DNA from: Deltaproteobacteria bacterium
GTDB taxonomy: Bacteria > Desulfobacterota > Binatia > UBA9968
DNA: 8,154 nt
Direction of reading: 5' to 3'
Assembly: GCA_021323355.1 (NCBI GenBank)
Contig: JAJONK010000095.1
Span: 1 to 8,154 of the forward strand
The notes under the pieces were generated by a model. It was not told the origin of the DNA, did not search any database, and worked only from the letters and a program-made list of their open reading frames with translations. The position numbers and the translations under genes were made by a program. Of this stretch, positions 1 through 6,032 are shown one piece after another; positions within the stretch are counted from its first letter, which is position 1; every line of letters begins with the position of its first letter.

Positions 1-1
1 C

Positions 2-541
2 GCAGACATGCTTTCCCAGGCCGAGCATGACGAACTTGCCGCAGCTCTATGCATTACGCCGTCGATGAGTGCCGCGACAAAGATACAGCAGACGCTCGAA
101 GCGCAGCTACGCCGGGCCCCGCGACACAATATTACAATGAAGTCGCTAGAAAATTACGGCGCCATCATTGTTACCGCCGATTTGACCGAAGCTGTGAGGA
201 TCGCCAACCAGATTGCGCCGGAGCATCTCGAGCTACTCGTTCGACAGCCGGAAAAATGGGCATTGGAGATCCGCAACGCCGGAGCTATCTTCATAGGGCC
301 TTATTCGGCGCCGCCGTTAGGAGACTACCTCGCCGGCCCAAATCACGTGCTTCCGACGGGCGGCAGCGCGCGCTTTTTCTCTCCACTGGGCACCTATGAT
401 TTTCTCAAACGAACTACGGTGATTCACGCCGAAAAACGCGCCTTACGGGCTTTGGCTCCCAAGATTATTCAGCTGGCGCGACTTGAAGGGCTTGATAATC
501 ATGCGCGCGCTGTCGAGGCGCGATTCGTGAAGGAGGGGTGA
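2..541 (+). CDS. hisD: Histidinol dehydrogenase, C-terminal part (5' end outside window)
   Basis: Carries out the last two steps of histidine synthesis in the cytoplasm, oxidising L-histidinol to L-histidine with two NAD+ and one zinc ion. Only the last 179 codons are present (the full protein is usually about 430 residues); the reading frame is open from base 2. All C-terminal catalytic landmarks are visible: the EHLE motif (fragment residues 74-77, general acid/base Glu-His), GDYLAGPNH (107-115, with Asp108 and His115 at the same spacing as E. coli Asp360 and His367), and [13 protein letters not shown] (from 162, with Glu162 and His167 spaced like E. coli Glu414 and His419). The gene looks intact. 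Its stop codon lies inside the region bearing the hisB ribosome binding site, so hisD and hisB are co-translated in one operon. hisC, often found next, is absent here. Confidence 0.97.
   Translation, partial: ADMLSQAEHDELAAALCITPSMSAATKIQQTLEAQLRRAPRHNITMKSLENYGAIIVTADLTEAVRIANQIAPEHLELLVRQPEKWALEIRNAGAIFIGPYSAPPLGDYLAGPNHVLPTGGSARFFSPLGTYDFLKRTTVIHAEKRALRALAPKIIQLARLEGLDNHARAVEARFVKEG
530..538 (+). promoter_or_regulatory. Strong ribosome binding site that fixes the hisB start
   Basis: AAGGAGGGG is a near-perfect Shine-Dalgarno sequence inside the last codons of hisD. The AAGGAGG core is 7 nt from the ATG at 544. An in-frame GTG at 538 would overlap this site and is therefore unlikely to be the start. 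Confidence 0.85.
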
Positions 542-543
542 CA

Positions 544-1131
544 ATGGGACGCACCGCCACGGTTGAACGTAAGACCAAGGAAACCGAAATTGTAGCTTCG
601 GTTGATCTCGAGGGCAGCGGCAAAGCGAACATTGAAACCGGCATGCCGTTTTTCAACCACATGTTGGATAGCTTTTCGCGCCACGGCTTGTTCGACATAG
701 AGCTTCAGGCAAGGGGCGATTTAGAAGTTGACTATCATCACACTGTCGAGGATGTCGGTTTGGCATTGGGTGAGGCATTCAAGAAGGCACTGGGCGATAA
801 ACAAGGGATTCGCCGGTTCGGCGAGGCAAGCTGCCCGTTAGATGAAACTTTGGCGAAGGTGGTTATCGACTTGAGCGGCCGGCCCTATCTTTCGTACAAC
901 GTGAAAATTCGCCCGGGTCGAGTCGGCAGTTTCGATACCGACCTGCCGCATGAGTTTTACGCGGCGTTTACCAACCAGCTGGGCATGAATCTGCACATCG
1001 ATGTGATTCGCGGCGAAAATCCGCATCATATTATTGAAGCTTGTTTCAAAGCGTTTGCGCGCGCGATGGACATGGCGACCGGCTTTGACGAACGTATCAG
1101 CGGCGTGCTGTCGACCAAGGGCAGCCTATAG
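544..1131 (+). CDS. hisB: Imidazoleglycerol-phosphate dehydratase
   Basis: Converts imidazole glycerol phosphate to imidazole acetol phosphate, the sixth step of histidine synthesis; family members are Mn-dependent 24-mers. The 195-residue product has the usual length of the monofunctional enzyme, without the histidinol phosphatase domain fused in enterobacteria. The two halves of the pseudo-duplicated fold each show their metal-binding signature: HHTVED (residues 65-70) and HHIIEA (161-166). The early FFNHMLD motif (36-42) with His39 is also present. The ATG at 544 is preferred over an in-frame GTG 6 nt upstream because of the Shine-Dalgarno position. It begins 2 nt after the hisD stop. A 65-nt spacer (1132-1196) without an obvious terminator separates it from hisH. 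Confidence 0.98.
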   Translation: MGRTATVERKTKETEIVASVDLEGSGKANIETGMPFFNHMLDSFSRHGLFDIELQARGDLEVDYHHTVEDVGLALGEAFKKALGDKQGIRRFGEASCPLDETLAKVVIDLSGRPYLSYNVKIRPGRVGSFDTDLPHEFYAAFTNQLGMNLHIDVIRGENPHHIIEACFKAFARAMDMATGFDERISGVLSTKGSL

Positions 1132-1196
1132 TTACAACTTCAACTCGTTCAGGTGCTCTAGATCGTCAGATCCGATAATGAGTAGAGAAAGAGTCT

Positions 1197-1814
1197 ATGA
1201 TTGCGATTATTGATTACGGTATGGGCAACCTGCGTAGCGTTCAGAAGGCGTTTGAGCGAGTAGGTTACGAGGCTATGGTCACGCGCGACCCCGGCCAGAT
1301 CGAGTCCGCTCGCGGCGTGGTCTTACCTGGCGTTGGCGCTTTCAGCGCCTGTATGGAAAATCTTGGCCGGTTTGGTCTGATAGAGCCCATTTGCGACATT
1401 GTCGGGCGCAGAAAGCCGTTCTTGGGCATTTGCTTAGGATTCCAATTACTGTTTTCAGAAAGTGAAGAATTCGGCAGACAGAAAGGGCTCGATTTGTTTG
1501 CCGGCAAAGTCGTTGGTTTCCATTCTAAAGACAGCCTCAAGGTACCGCACATGGGTTGGAACAGTCTCCATAAGAAAAAAGATTCAGCTTTTTTGGAGGG
1601 AGTTCCCAGCGGTGAATTTGTCTACTTTGTCCACTCATTCTATGTCGTTCCCGAAGACGCTTCGGTGATAGCTACTGACACCGAATATGGCAGCCCATTT
1701 GTTTCCAGCATCGCTACTGATTCGCTTTTTGCCTGCCAATTTCATCCCGAGAAGAGTCAGGAAATCGGCCTGCGGATTCTTTCGAACTTCGGCCGCTTCG
1801 TCGCTTCTAATTAA
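1197..1814 (+). CDS. hisH: Imidazole glycerol phosphate synthase, glutaminase subunit
   Basis: Class I glutamine amidotransferase that releases ammonia from glutamine and channels it to HisF, which cleaves PRFAR to imidazole glycerol phosphate and AICAR. The 205-residue length is normal. The nucleophile is Cys79 in GICLGFQ, the catalytic His183 and Glu185 lie in the QFHPEKS motif, and PGVGAF provides the conserved oxyanion-side loop. The start at 1197 begins with the typical MIAIIDYGMGNL sequence; the purine-rich AGAGAAAGAG just upstream is a modest ribosome binding site. The gene ends 3 nt before hisA. Its obligate partner hisF is not found in this window, so the synthase cannot be complete without a gene elsewhere. 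Confidence 0.98.
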   Translation: MIAIIDYGMGNLRSVQKAFERVGYEAMVTRDPGQIESARGVVLPGVGAFSACMENLGRFGLIEPICDIVGRRKPFLGICLGFQLLFSESEEFGRQKGLDLFAGKVVGFHSKDSLKVPHMGWNSLHKKKDSAFLEGVPSGEFVYFVHSFYVVPEDASVIATDTEYGSPFVSSIATDSLFACQFHPEKSQEIGLRILSNFGRFVASN

Positions 1815-1817
1815 CTC

Positions 1818-2540
1818 ATGATCATTATTCCGGCGATCGATCTTAAACACGGCCGTTGTGTACGTTTGTTCCAAGGCGAAATGGATCAGGAAACAGTTTA
1901 CTTTGAAGATCCCTTGGAGGCGGCGCGGCATTGGCTCGACGAAGGCGCGTCGATTATTCACATTGTCGACTTGGATGGCGCGGTCGAAGGCCGGCCGGTT
2001 CATACGCCGCAGGTCGAGGCAATATGCCGGGAGACTAGGCTGGCAGTGGAATTCGGCGGCGGGCTCAGATCATTGGAGGCTGTCGAAGCAGCCTTCGCGC
2101 TTGGGGTTACTAGAGTGGTGATCGGCACTGCAGCCTACAATGATGCCGGCTTTCTACGTTTCCTGTGTGAAAAATTTCCCGGCCAGATTGTTGTCGCTAT
2201 CGACGCGCGCAAAGGCAAAGTCGCCGTCAAAGGCTGGAAAGAAACGACTGCGATGGATGCCGTCGAGCTAGCCAAACGCTGTGAGCAAGCCGGCGCCGCG
2301 CGAATCATTTACACAGATATCAGCCGCGATGGTACAGGCGGTGGTGTCAATGTCGATGAGACGCTGAAGATTGCGCGCGCGGTAACGATTCCCATCATTG
2401 CGTCAGGCGGCGTAGCGAGCCTGGAAGATCTCAGAACGCTAGCTCCGCTTGAAAATGAAGGAGTGGAAGGGGTCGTGGTCGGGAGCGCCTTGTATGCGCG
2501 AGCTTTCACCCTGCGAGAAGCCACAACTGTGGTTGGTTGA
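1818..2540 (+). CDS. hisA: ProFAR isomerase (phosphoribosylformimino-5-aminoimidazole carboxamide ribotide isomerase)
   Basis: Catalyses the Amadori rearrangement of ProFAR to PRFAR, the substrate of HisH-HisF. The 240-residue product is a normal-length (beta-alpha)8 barrel. The catalytic aspartates are visible as Asp8 in IPAIDLKHG and Asp129 in AIDARKG. Phosphate-binding segments GGGLRS, TDISRDGTGGG and IASGGV occur in the expected order. HisA and HisF are homologous, but the IPAIDLK start and the AIDARKGKVAVKGW segment point to HisA. Start ATG is 3 nt after the hisH stop. In many genomes hisF follows directly; here the next 170 nt hold no his gene, and no convincing terminator is seen after the stop. 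Confidence 0.97.
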   Translation: MIIIPAIDLKHGRCVRLFQGEMDQETVYFEDPLEAARHWLDEGASIIHIVDLDGAVEGRPVHTPQVEAICRETRLAVEFGGGLRSLEAVEAAFALGVTRVVIGTAAYNDAGFLRFLCEKFPGQIVVAIDARKGKVAVKGWKETTAMDAVELAKRCEQAGAARIIYTDISRDGTGGGVNVDETLKIARAVTIPIIASGGVASLEDLRTLAPLENEGVEGVVVGSALYARAFTLREATTVVG

Positions 2541-2713
2541 ACGTTCTCTCCGAAAAACTGGTCAGGTATTTTTTTCTGCTTTTGAGCATTTCCCGTGACA
2601 TCTTTGTCATCACTTGTCTCTGACACCTTGAAAATCTGCGCGCGGTGATCCTTCTCTGCTTGACGTGCGCTGAAGAGGAAGCCAAAATGGCAGCCATAGA
2701 AAGGTGTACCGCT

Positions 2714-3061
2714 ATGAAGGATAAAAAGTATTCAGTATTGATCGCCGCTATTTTGCTACTTAGCTTTGCCGCTACGCCAAGCATCAGCAGGGCGCAACAG
2801 GCAAATGAGCGAACGGCTCGGCCGGGTTTCTTTAGCGTTCTCGGCAGCATTGTTTTCACCACCCTGCATGTGCCATTCAAGGCAGTAACATGTGCCGGGA
2901 CTCAGGTGACCTCCGCTGTTGCGTACGCAGGTACCTTCGGCGTGGAGGGGCACTATGACGGCGGTACCAACGGGAGAGACATCGGCGAAACGGCCCGACG
3001 CTCTTGTACCGGGTCTTGGATTGTCAGACCCTCCCAGGTTGCAAGAGACTACGGCGAATAA
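2714..3061 (+). CDS. Small exported protein of unknown function with two cysteines
   Basis: I do not recognise a named family. With the ATG at 2714 the product has 115 residues and a textbook signal peptide: a charged KDKK start, a hydrophobic core (residues 8-20), and a probable signal peptidase I site after SRA (27). The in-frame ATG at 2687, behind GAGGAA, is an alternative start that would put nine extra residues before the signal. The mature part has a small-residue, hydrophobic stretch (about 38-77) that could associate with a membrane, followed by a Gly/Asp/Arg-rich tail containing YDGGTNGRDIGE and RRSCTGSW. Cys60 and Cys98 are the only cysteines of the mature protein and could form a disulfide in the periplasm. 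The gene is followed by a strong terminator. The 173-nt gap after hisA shows no convincing promoter, so it may be read from the his operon or from a weak promoter I cannot identify. Confidence 0.8.
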   Translation: MKDKKYSVLIAAILLLSFAATPSISRAQQANERTARPGFFSVLGSIVFTTLHVPFKAVTCAGTQVTSAVAYAGTFGVEGHYDGGTNGRDIGETARRSCTGSWIVRPSQVARDYGE

Positions 3062-3096
3062 CTGGTAGTCCCCCCGATATCTCCTGCATTGCTTTT

Positions 3097-3132
3097 AGAC
3101 GAGATGTCCTAGTCGGCATCTCGTCTTTTTTT
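3097..3132 (+). terminator. Rho-independent terminator after the exported-protein gene
   Basis: A perfect 9-bp stem, GACGAGATG (3098-3106) with CATCTCGTC (3117-3125), closed by a 10-nt loop and extended by one A-T pair, runs directly into seven T residues (3126-3132). The T run is on the plus-strand 3' side only, so it ends rightward transcription 36 nt after the stop codon at 3061. It separates the his/exported-protein transcripts from the pigment-type operon. Confidence 0.93.
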
Positions 3133-3389
3133 GATCAGAGTGTTGAGGTAGTGGACAGTTTATTCGCTACGCTCAAGCATTCGTATTGTATTTGTCCTGT
3201 CAGACCTGAACCCATCCATCGTGTACTTTGAAATGTGCCGATATTTGCGTTCACTAATCCGTATTCCGTCTAATCATCCTGCTTAAGATCCTCGTTCATC
3301 CCTAAAAGACATTTACCAAGTCGGGACTTTGGCCATCTTTTCCTGATTGCTTGTAATTTCTAAGCGTCGGCTCCGTTCACGAAGATTTT

Positions 3390-3420
3390 TCTACATCGAT
3401 GTTACTTGTTCGCCTATAAT
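3390..3420 (+). promoter_or_regulatory. Probable sigma-70-type promoter of the ape-like operon
   Basis: A perfect TATAAT (3415-3420) lies 14 nt before the first start codon. The best -35 match is TCTACA (3390-3395; 4 of 6 to TTGACA) with a long 19-nt spacer, so the -35 element is weak and may need an activator. Transcription would start near 3427, leaving a leader of only about 8 nt. Confidence 0.55.
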
Positions 3421-3424
3421 AGGC
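3412..3424. promoter_or_regulatory. 13-bp palindrome overlapping the -10 box, candidate operator
   Basis: GCCTAT-A-ATAGGC is a perfect inverted repeat with 6-bp arms around one central base, and it covers the whole TATAAT box and the bases after it. A repressor bound here would block RNA polymerase directly. The regulator is not in the window; part of the symmetry comes from the TATAAT sequence itself. Confidence 0.4.
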
Positions 3425-3434
3425 CGGAACGAGG

Positions 3435-4196
3435 ATGGGACAGCTACTCCCTGTAACTTTTGAAGGTATCTACTTTTCAGTTGCATCTTCTGCCGCATGG
3501 GCTCCACATATCGAAACGCCCGATGAGTGGTTGGCCTGGGCTTTCGATGATCGGCTCATCGCAGGTTGGTCAACCCCATCGATCCGACCCATGCCGTCGA
3601 TATTACGGCGGCGGGCTGGTTTTCTCGGAAAAATGGCGCTGGAGGTTGCTTATCAATGTCTCGGTGCCAGAACTGATGTTCCAACGGTATTCAGTTCCCG
3701 ACATGGTGAGGCCTCGCGCTCGGCCGATCTGCTTTTGGATTTGGCTCGCGGGCTGCCGCTTTCTCCCACCTCCTTTAGTTTGTCGGTTCACAACGCGGCG
3801 GGTGGTCTTTTTTCCATCGCACGCGGCGACCGAGCCCCGAATATGGCTCTGGCGGCGGGCACCAGCAGTGTCGAACATGCTGTCATTGAAGCTTGCGGAT
3901 TGATTTCGGAGGGTGCGCCGGCGGTTCTGTTGGTTGTTTATGACTGCCCTCTACCTGCTTTGTATTCCGAATTCGAAGATTGTGATGAGCAACCCTACGC
4001 TTGGGCATGGTTAATGGAACCGGCGGCTGAGGAGATGTTGTCGCTCCGCTGGGAGGCTGGCTCAGACGTGAGTCCTTTTCAGGATAAACGCCCGCCCGGT
4101 GGATTAGAGATTCTGCGTTTTTACTTGCGCAAGGATTCAGCGTTAGAGCGGGTTTGCAATAAGCGCCGGTGGCTTTGGTCTCGTCATGTTGAATAG
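3435..4196 (+). CDS. apeC: Half-length beta-ketoacyl synthase-like protein (chain length factor type)
   Basis: Resembles the short ketosynthase N-terminal family (Ketoacyl-synt_2) that opens aryl polyene clusters, where it pairs with a full ketosynthase to set chain length. The protein has 253 residues, against about 410 for a full ketosynthase. Conserved parts are WAPHIETPDEWLAWA near the N-terminus, SSRHGE (87-92), SPTSFSLSVHNAAGG (ending at 124) and AGTSSVEHAVIEA. By eye the last aligns with the nucleophile elbow of ketosynthases, placing Thr143 where the active cysteine would be. The C-terminal half that bears the two catalytic histidines is missing. It is therefore probably not catalytic by itself. 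The ATG at 3435 has GAGG directly beside it, a poor spacing; with the promoter at 3415 translation may be close to leaderless. The next gene overlaps its end by 11 nt. The gene symbol rests on family and gene order. Confidence 0.85.
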   Translation: MGQLLPVTFEGIYFSVASSAAWAPHIETPDEWLAWAFDDRLIAGWSTPSIRPMPSILRRRAGFLGKMALEVAYQCLGARTDVPTVFSSRHGEASRSADLLLDLARGLPLSPTSFSLSVHNAAGGLFSIARGDRAPNMALAAGTSSVEHAVIEACGLISEGAPAVLLVVYDCPLPALYSEFEDCDEQPYAWAWLMEPAAEEMLSLRWEAGSDVSPFQDKRPPGGLEILRFYLRKDSALERVCNKRRWLWSRHVE

Positions 4197-4956
4197 TGTC
4201 GTCCGTTGGTGGCGTGTCTTTGGCACCGGCGTGAGTTTTGTCGCGGTGGGAGTTGGCGGAGTCTTCGTCTTTCCGGTGCTCAATATCGTTATTCAGAAAC
4301 CGCAGCTGCGTTCGGCGCTCGCGCGTCATGTGATTAGTTTTAGTTTCCGCTGCATCGTCGGGCTAATGCGGATTATGGGTGTGTTTCGTTACGAGATCAC
4401 CGGACTAGAACGATTGGAGCGAAACGGACTGCTAATTCTGGCCAACCACCCGACGTTGATCGACATCGTTTTTCTAATGGCTTTCGTCAAGGGCGCGGAC
4501 TGCATCGTCAAGAGCGGCCTTTGGCGCAATCCGTTTACACATTCGACTGTTCGTGCCGCCGCGTATGTCCGAAACGATGATCATGGCGTCCAACTGATCG
4601 AAGACTGTGTTGCAGCAATCCGCCGTGGCGGCAATCTGATAATTTTTCCTGAGGGCACGCGCACGCCGAACAATGGCCCAATCGTGCTCAAACGGGGCGC
4701 GGCCAATATCGCGGTACGAGGCTTGTGCAATATTACTCCAGTGCTTATACGCTGCGTGCCGCCGATGTTAGCCAAGGGACAAAAGTGGTGGCGGTTACCG
4801 CATCATCCGTCGCGCTTCACTATCGCAGTTAAAGAAGACATAGACGTGCAGCCCTTTATCACTCGCACTGGTAGTGAGCTTTTGGCCGTTCGGCACTTAA
4901 CGGATTATCTGCAGGATTACTTTACGAAGGAACAGCCGTCCCATGCAATCGGATGA
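4186..4956 (+). CDS. apeD: PlsC-type 1-acylglycerol-3-phosphate acyltransferase family protein
   Basis: Membrane-associated acyltransferase of the lysophosphatidate acyltransferase fold, 256 residues. The hallmark HX4D motif is NHPTLID (His88, Asp93) and the acceptor-binding motif is FPEGTRT (154-160). A hydrophobic N-terminal segment (about residues 9-32) should anchor it in the inner membrane. In APE-type clusters this gene sits between the chain length factor and the acyl carrier proteins, as here, and probably moves an acyl or aryl polyene chain from a carrier protein to a lipid acceptor; that substrate is inferred. A housekeeping PlsC role is possible by sequence alone but unlikely given the overlaps of 11 nt upstream and 14 nt downstream, which tie it to the operon. 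The first codon, ATG 4186, has no strong ribosome binding site, in line with translational coupling. Confidence 0.88.
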   Translation: MLNSVVRWWRVFGTGVSFVAVGVGGVFVFPVLNIVIQKPQLRSALARHVISFSFRCIVGLMRIMGVFRYEITGLERLERNGLLILANHPTLIDIVFLMAFVKGADCIVKSGLWRNPFTHSTVRAAAYVRNDDHGVQLIEDCVAAIRRGGNLIIFPEGTRTPNNGPIVLKRGAANIAVRGLCNITPVLIRCVPPMLAKGQKWWRLPHHPSRFTIAVKEDIDVQPFITRTGSELLAVRHLTDYLQDYFTKEQPSHAIG

Positions 4957-5203
4957 TGATGAAATCAAACAAATGATCATCGATGTTCTTCAGCTCGAAG
5001 ACGTTACGCCTGCCGATATTGACGCAGATGCGCCTTTGTTTGTCGACGGACTCGGATTGGATTCTATCGACGCTCTCGAACTCGGGGTTGCCATCCACAA
5101 GCGTTATGGGGTTACGCTGCCGGCCGATTCGGATGATACGCGCCGGCACTTCGCATCCGTGCGCACGCTTGGACTTATGATCAGCAGCAATCGTAAAAAA
5201 TGA
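4943..5203 (+). CDS. apeE: Acyl carrier protein, first of a pair
   Basis: Small acidic carrier of 86 residues. The phosphopantetheine attachment site is Ser41 in GLDSIDALEL, in the usual place after the first helix and loop. The start MQSDDDE is strongly acidic, while the C-terminus ends in basic NRKK, which is unusual for a carrier protein. It starts within the acyltransferase gene (14-nt overlap) with AAGGA about 12 nt upstream. By position it corresponds to ApeE of APE clusters, where two carrier proteins share loading of the aryl starter and malonyl extension. Which of the two holds which intermediate cannot be told here. Confidence 0.93.
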   Translation: MQSDDDEIKQMIIDVLQLEDVTPADIDADAPLFVDGLGLDSIDALELGVAIHKRYGVTLPADSDDTRRHFASVRTLGLMISSNRKK

Positions 5204-5213
5204 GGGAACGGAT

Positions 5214-5477
5214 ATGACTCCGGCAAGCCCAGCCAGCCAGGAAGAGATTTACCCGTGGTTAGTCGACATATTGCATGAAATGTTCGACCTGGATAAGGCG
5301 AAGATCACCGGTGAAGCGAACTTGTACACGGATCTGGACATCGACAGCATCGATGCTGTCGATCTCGCCGTCAAACTCAAGCAACTTACCGGCAAGCGGC
5401 TGCAACCAGAAGTGTTTAAAAGCGTTCGCACGGTTCAGGACGTTGTGAACGCTCTCGCCGGCCTGCTCGTGAAATAG
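5214..5477 (+). CDS. apeF: Acyl carrier protein, second of a pair
   Basis: 87-residue carrier protein with the phosphopantetheine serine at position 45 in DIDSIDAVDL. It differs clearly from its neighbour: the attachment loop begins with DID rather than GLD, and helix 3 and the C-terminus (TVQDVVNALAGLL) follow the common carrier pattern more closely. The pair is therefore not a recent tandem duplication. GAGGG, 7 nt before the ATG, is a good ribosome binding site, and the gap to the previous stop is 10 nt. It corresponds to ApeF in aryl polyene operons. Confidence 0.93.
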   Translation: MTPASPASQEEIYPWLVDILHEMFDLDKAKITGEANLYTDLDIDSIDAVDLAVKLKQLTGKRLQPEVFKSVRTVQDVVNALAGLLVK

Positions 5478-5480
5478 CAG

Positions 5481-6032
5481 GTGCGTCGCCTCTCAACGTT
5501 ATGGTCCCTGTCAATCATGGTTCTCTACCCTTTCGCCATCTGGTTGGGTCATGGGCAAGTCGAGCCCCGGTTTCTTGCCGGCCTGCTACTACTTGCCGGT
5601 TTCATGAGATTGCCTGCGATGAGAGCCGGTGTCGCCGGAATCGGTTGGCTGGTGGGGACGCTGTTGCTTTCTCTTATTGCTTTGTTGGGTAACCATTTCC
5701 TGACGCTAAAACTTTATCCTGTGTTGGTGAATGCAGCAATGCTAAGCGTTTTCACTTATAGCCTTCTTGTTCCTCCATCTATGGTCGAGCAGTTCGCACG
5801 CCGGCTGGAGCCCGACCTAACGCCACAGAGCGTCACCTATACCCGGCGTGTGACACAGGTCTGGTGCGTTTTCTTTGCCCTGAACGGCGGGATCGCGCTT
5901 GTCACTGCGCTGTGGGCCTCTGCGGCCACCTGGTCACTTTATAACGGGTTTGTAGCTTATCTGCTGATGGGAGTTCTCTTCGCTGGCGAATATGGGATTC
6001 GGTGTAACTTCAAGCGGCGACTCAATGGCTGA
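5481..6032 (+). CDS. apeG: Six-helix integral membrane protein of the COG4648 type
   Basis: 183-residue inner-membrane protein with about six hydrophobic segments (roughly 7-24, 31-47, 50-71, 74-96, 127-146 and 151-174). The C-terminal GEYGIRCNFKRR resembles the ending I recall for the conserved membrane protein found in APE clusters between the carrier proteins and the AMP-ligase. Its biochemical role is not known; a part in holding the cytoplasmic synthase at the membrane or passing the polyene to the envelope steps is a guess from context. The start is GTG 5481, 3 nt after the carrier-protein stop; it supplies the positive residues RR before the first helix. ATG 5517 would cut into that helix. 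The next gene overlaps the end by 8 nt. Confidence 0.78.
   Translation: MRRLSTLWSLSIMVLYPFAIWLGHGQVEPRFLAGLLLLAGFMRLPAMRAGVAGIGWLVGTLLLSLIALLGNHFLTLKLYPVLVNAAMLSVFTYSLLVPPSMVEQFARRLEPDLTPQSVTYTRRVTQVWCVFFALNGGIALVTALWASAATWSLYNGFVAYLLMGVLFAGEYGIRCNFKRRLNG

Larger units (their letters stand above)
3133..3434 (+). other. Gene-free intergenic region upstream of the pigment-type operon
   Basis: About 300 bases between the terminator and the first gene of the second operon. It is visibly richer in A+T than the flanking genes. I see no credible coding frame with a ribosome binding site on either strand, no tRNA-like fold, and no long direct or inverted repeat apart from the palindrome at its right end (3412-3424). 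The open frame that crosses its left end from 3004 is an out-of-frame shadow of the exported-protein gene. The likely role is to hold the promoter and control sites of the downstream operon. Confidence 0.6.

Noticed and set aside
2569..2575. T run after hisA as a possible terminator
   Set aside because: Seven T residues are present, but no stable GC-rich hairpin precedes them; the short pairings nearby have stems of only 3-5 bp.
2594..2609. Small inverted repeat TGACA/TGTCA between hisA and the next gene
   Set aside because: Five-bp arms with a short loop and no T run; expected by chance and not a terminator.
2604..2635. TTGTCA followed by GAAAAT as a promoter for the exported-protein gene
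   Set aside because: The -35-like hexamer is good, but the best -10 match is 20 nt away and only 4 of 6; too weak to annotate.
3140..3200. Possible insertion-sequence remnant or terminal repeat with GTGGACAG and CCTGTCAG
   Set aside because: The matching arms are only about 5 bp and no transposase fragment or target duplication is visible.
3004..3231. Open frame running from the exported-protein gene into the intergenic region
   Set aside because: It is out of frame with the signal-peptide gene, crosses the terminator hairpin and has no ribosome binding site or protein-like composition.
3883..4329. Antisense open frame of 148 codons
   Set aside because: It lies opposite the end of the chain length factor and the start of the acyltransferase, both with convincing family motifs, and its composition (Pro, Thr, His, Lys rich) is that of a reversed GC-rich coding strand.
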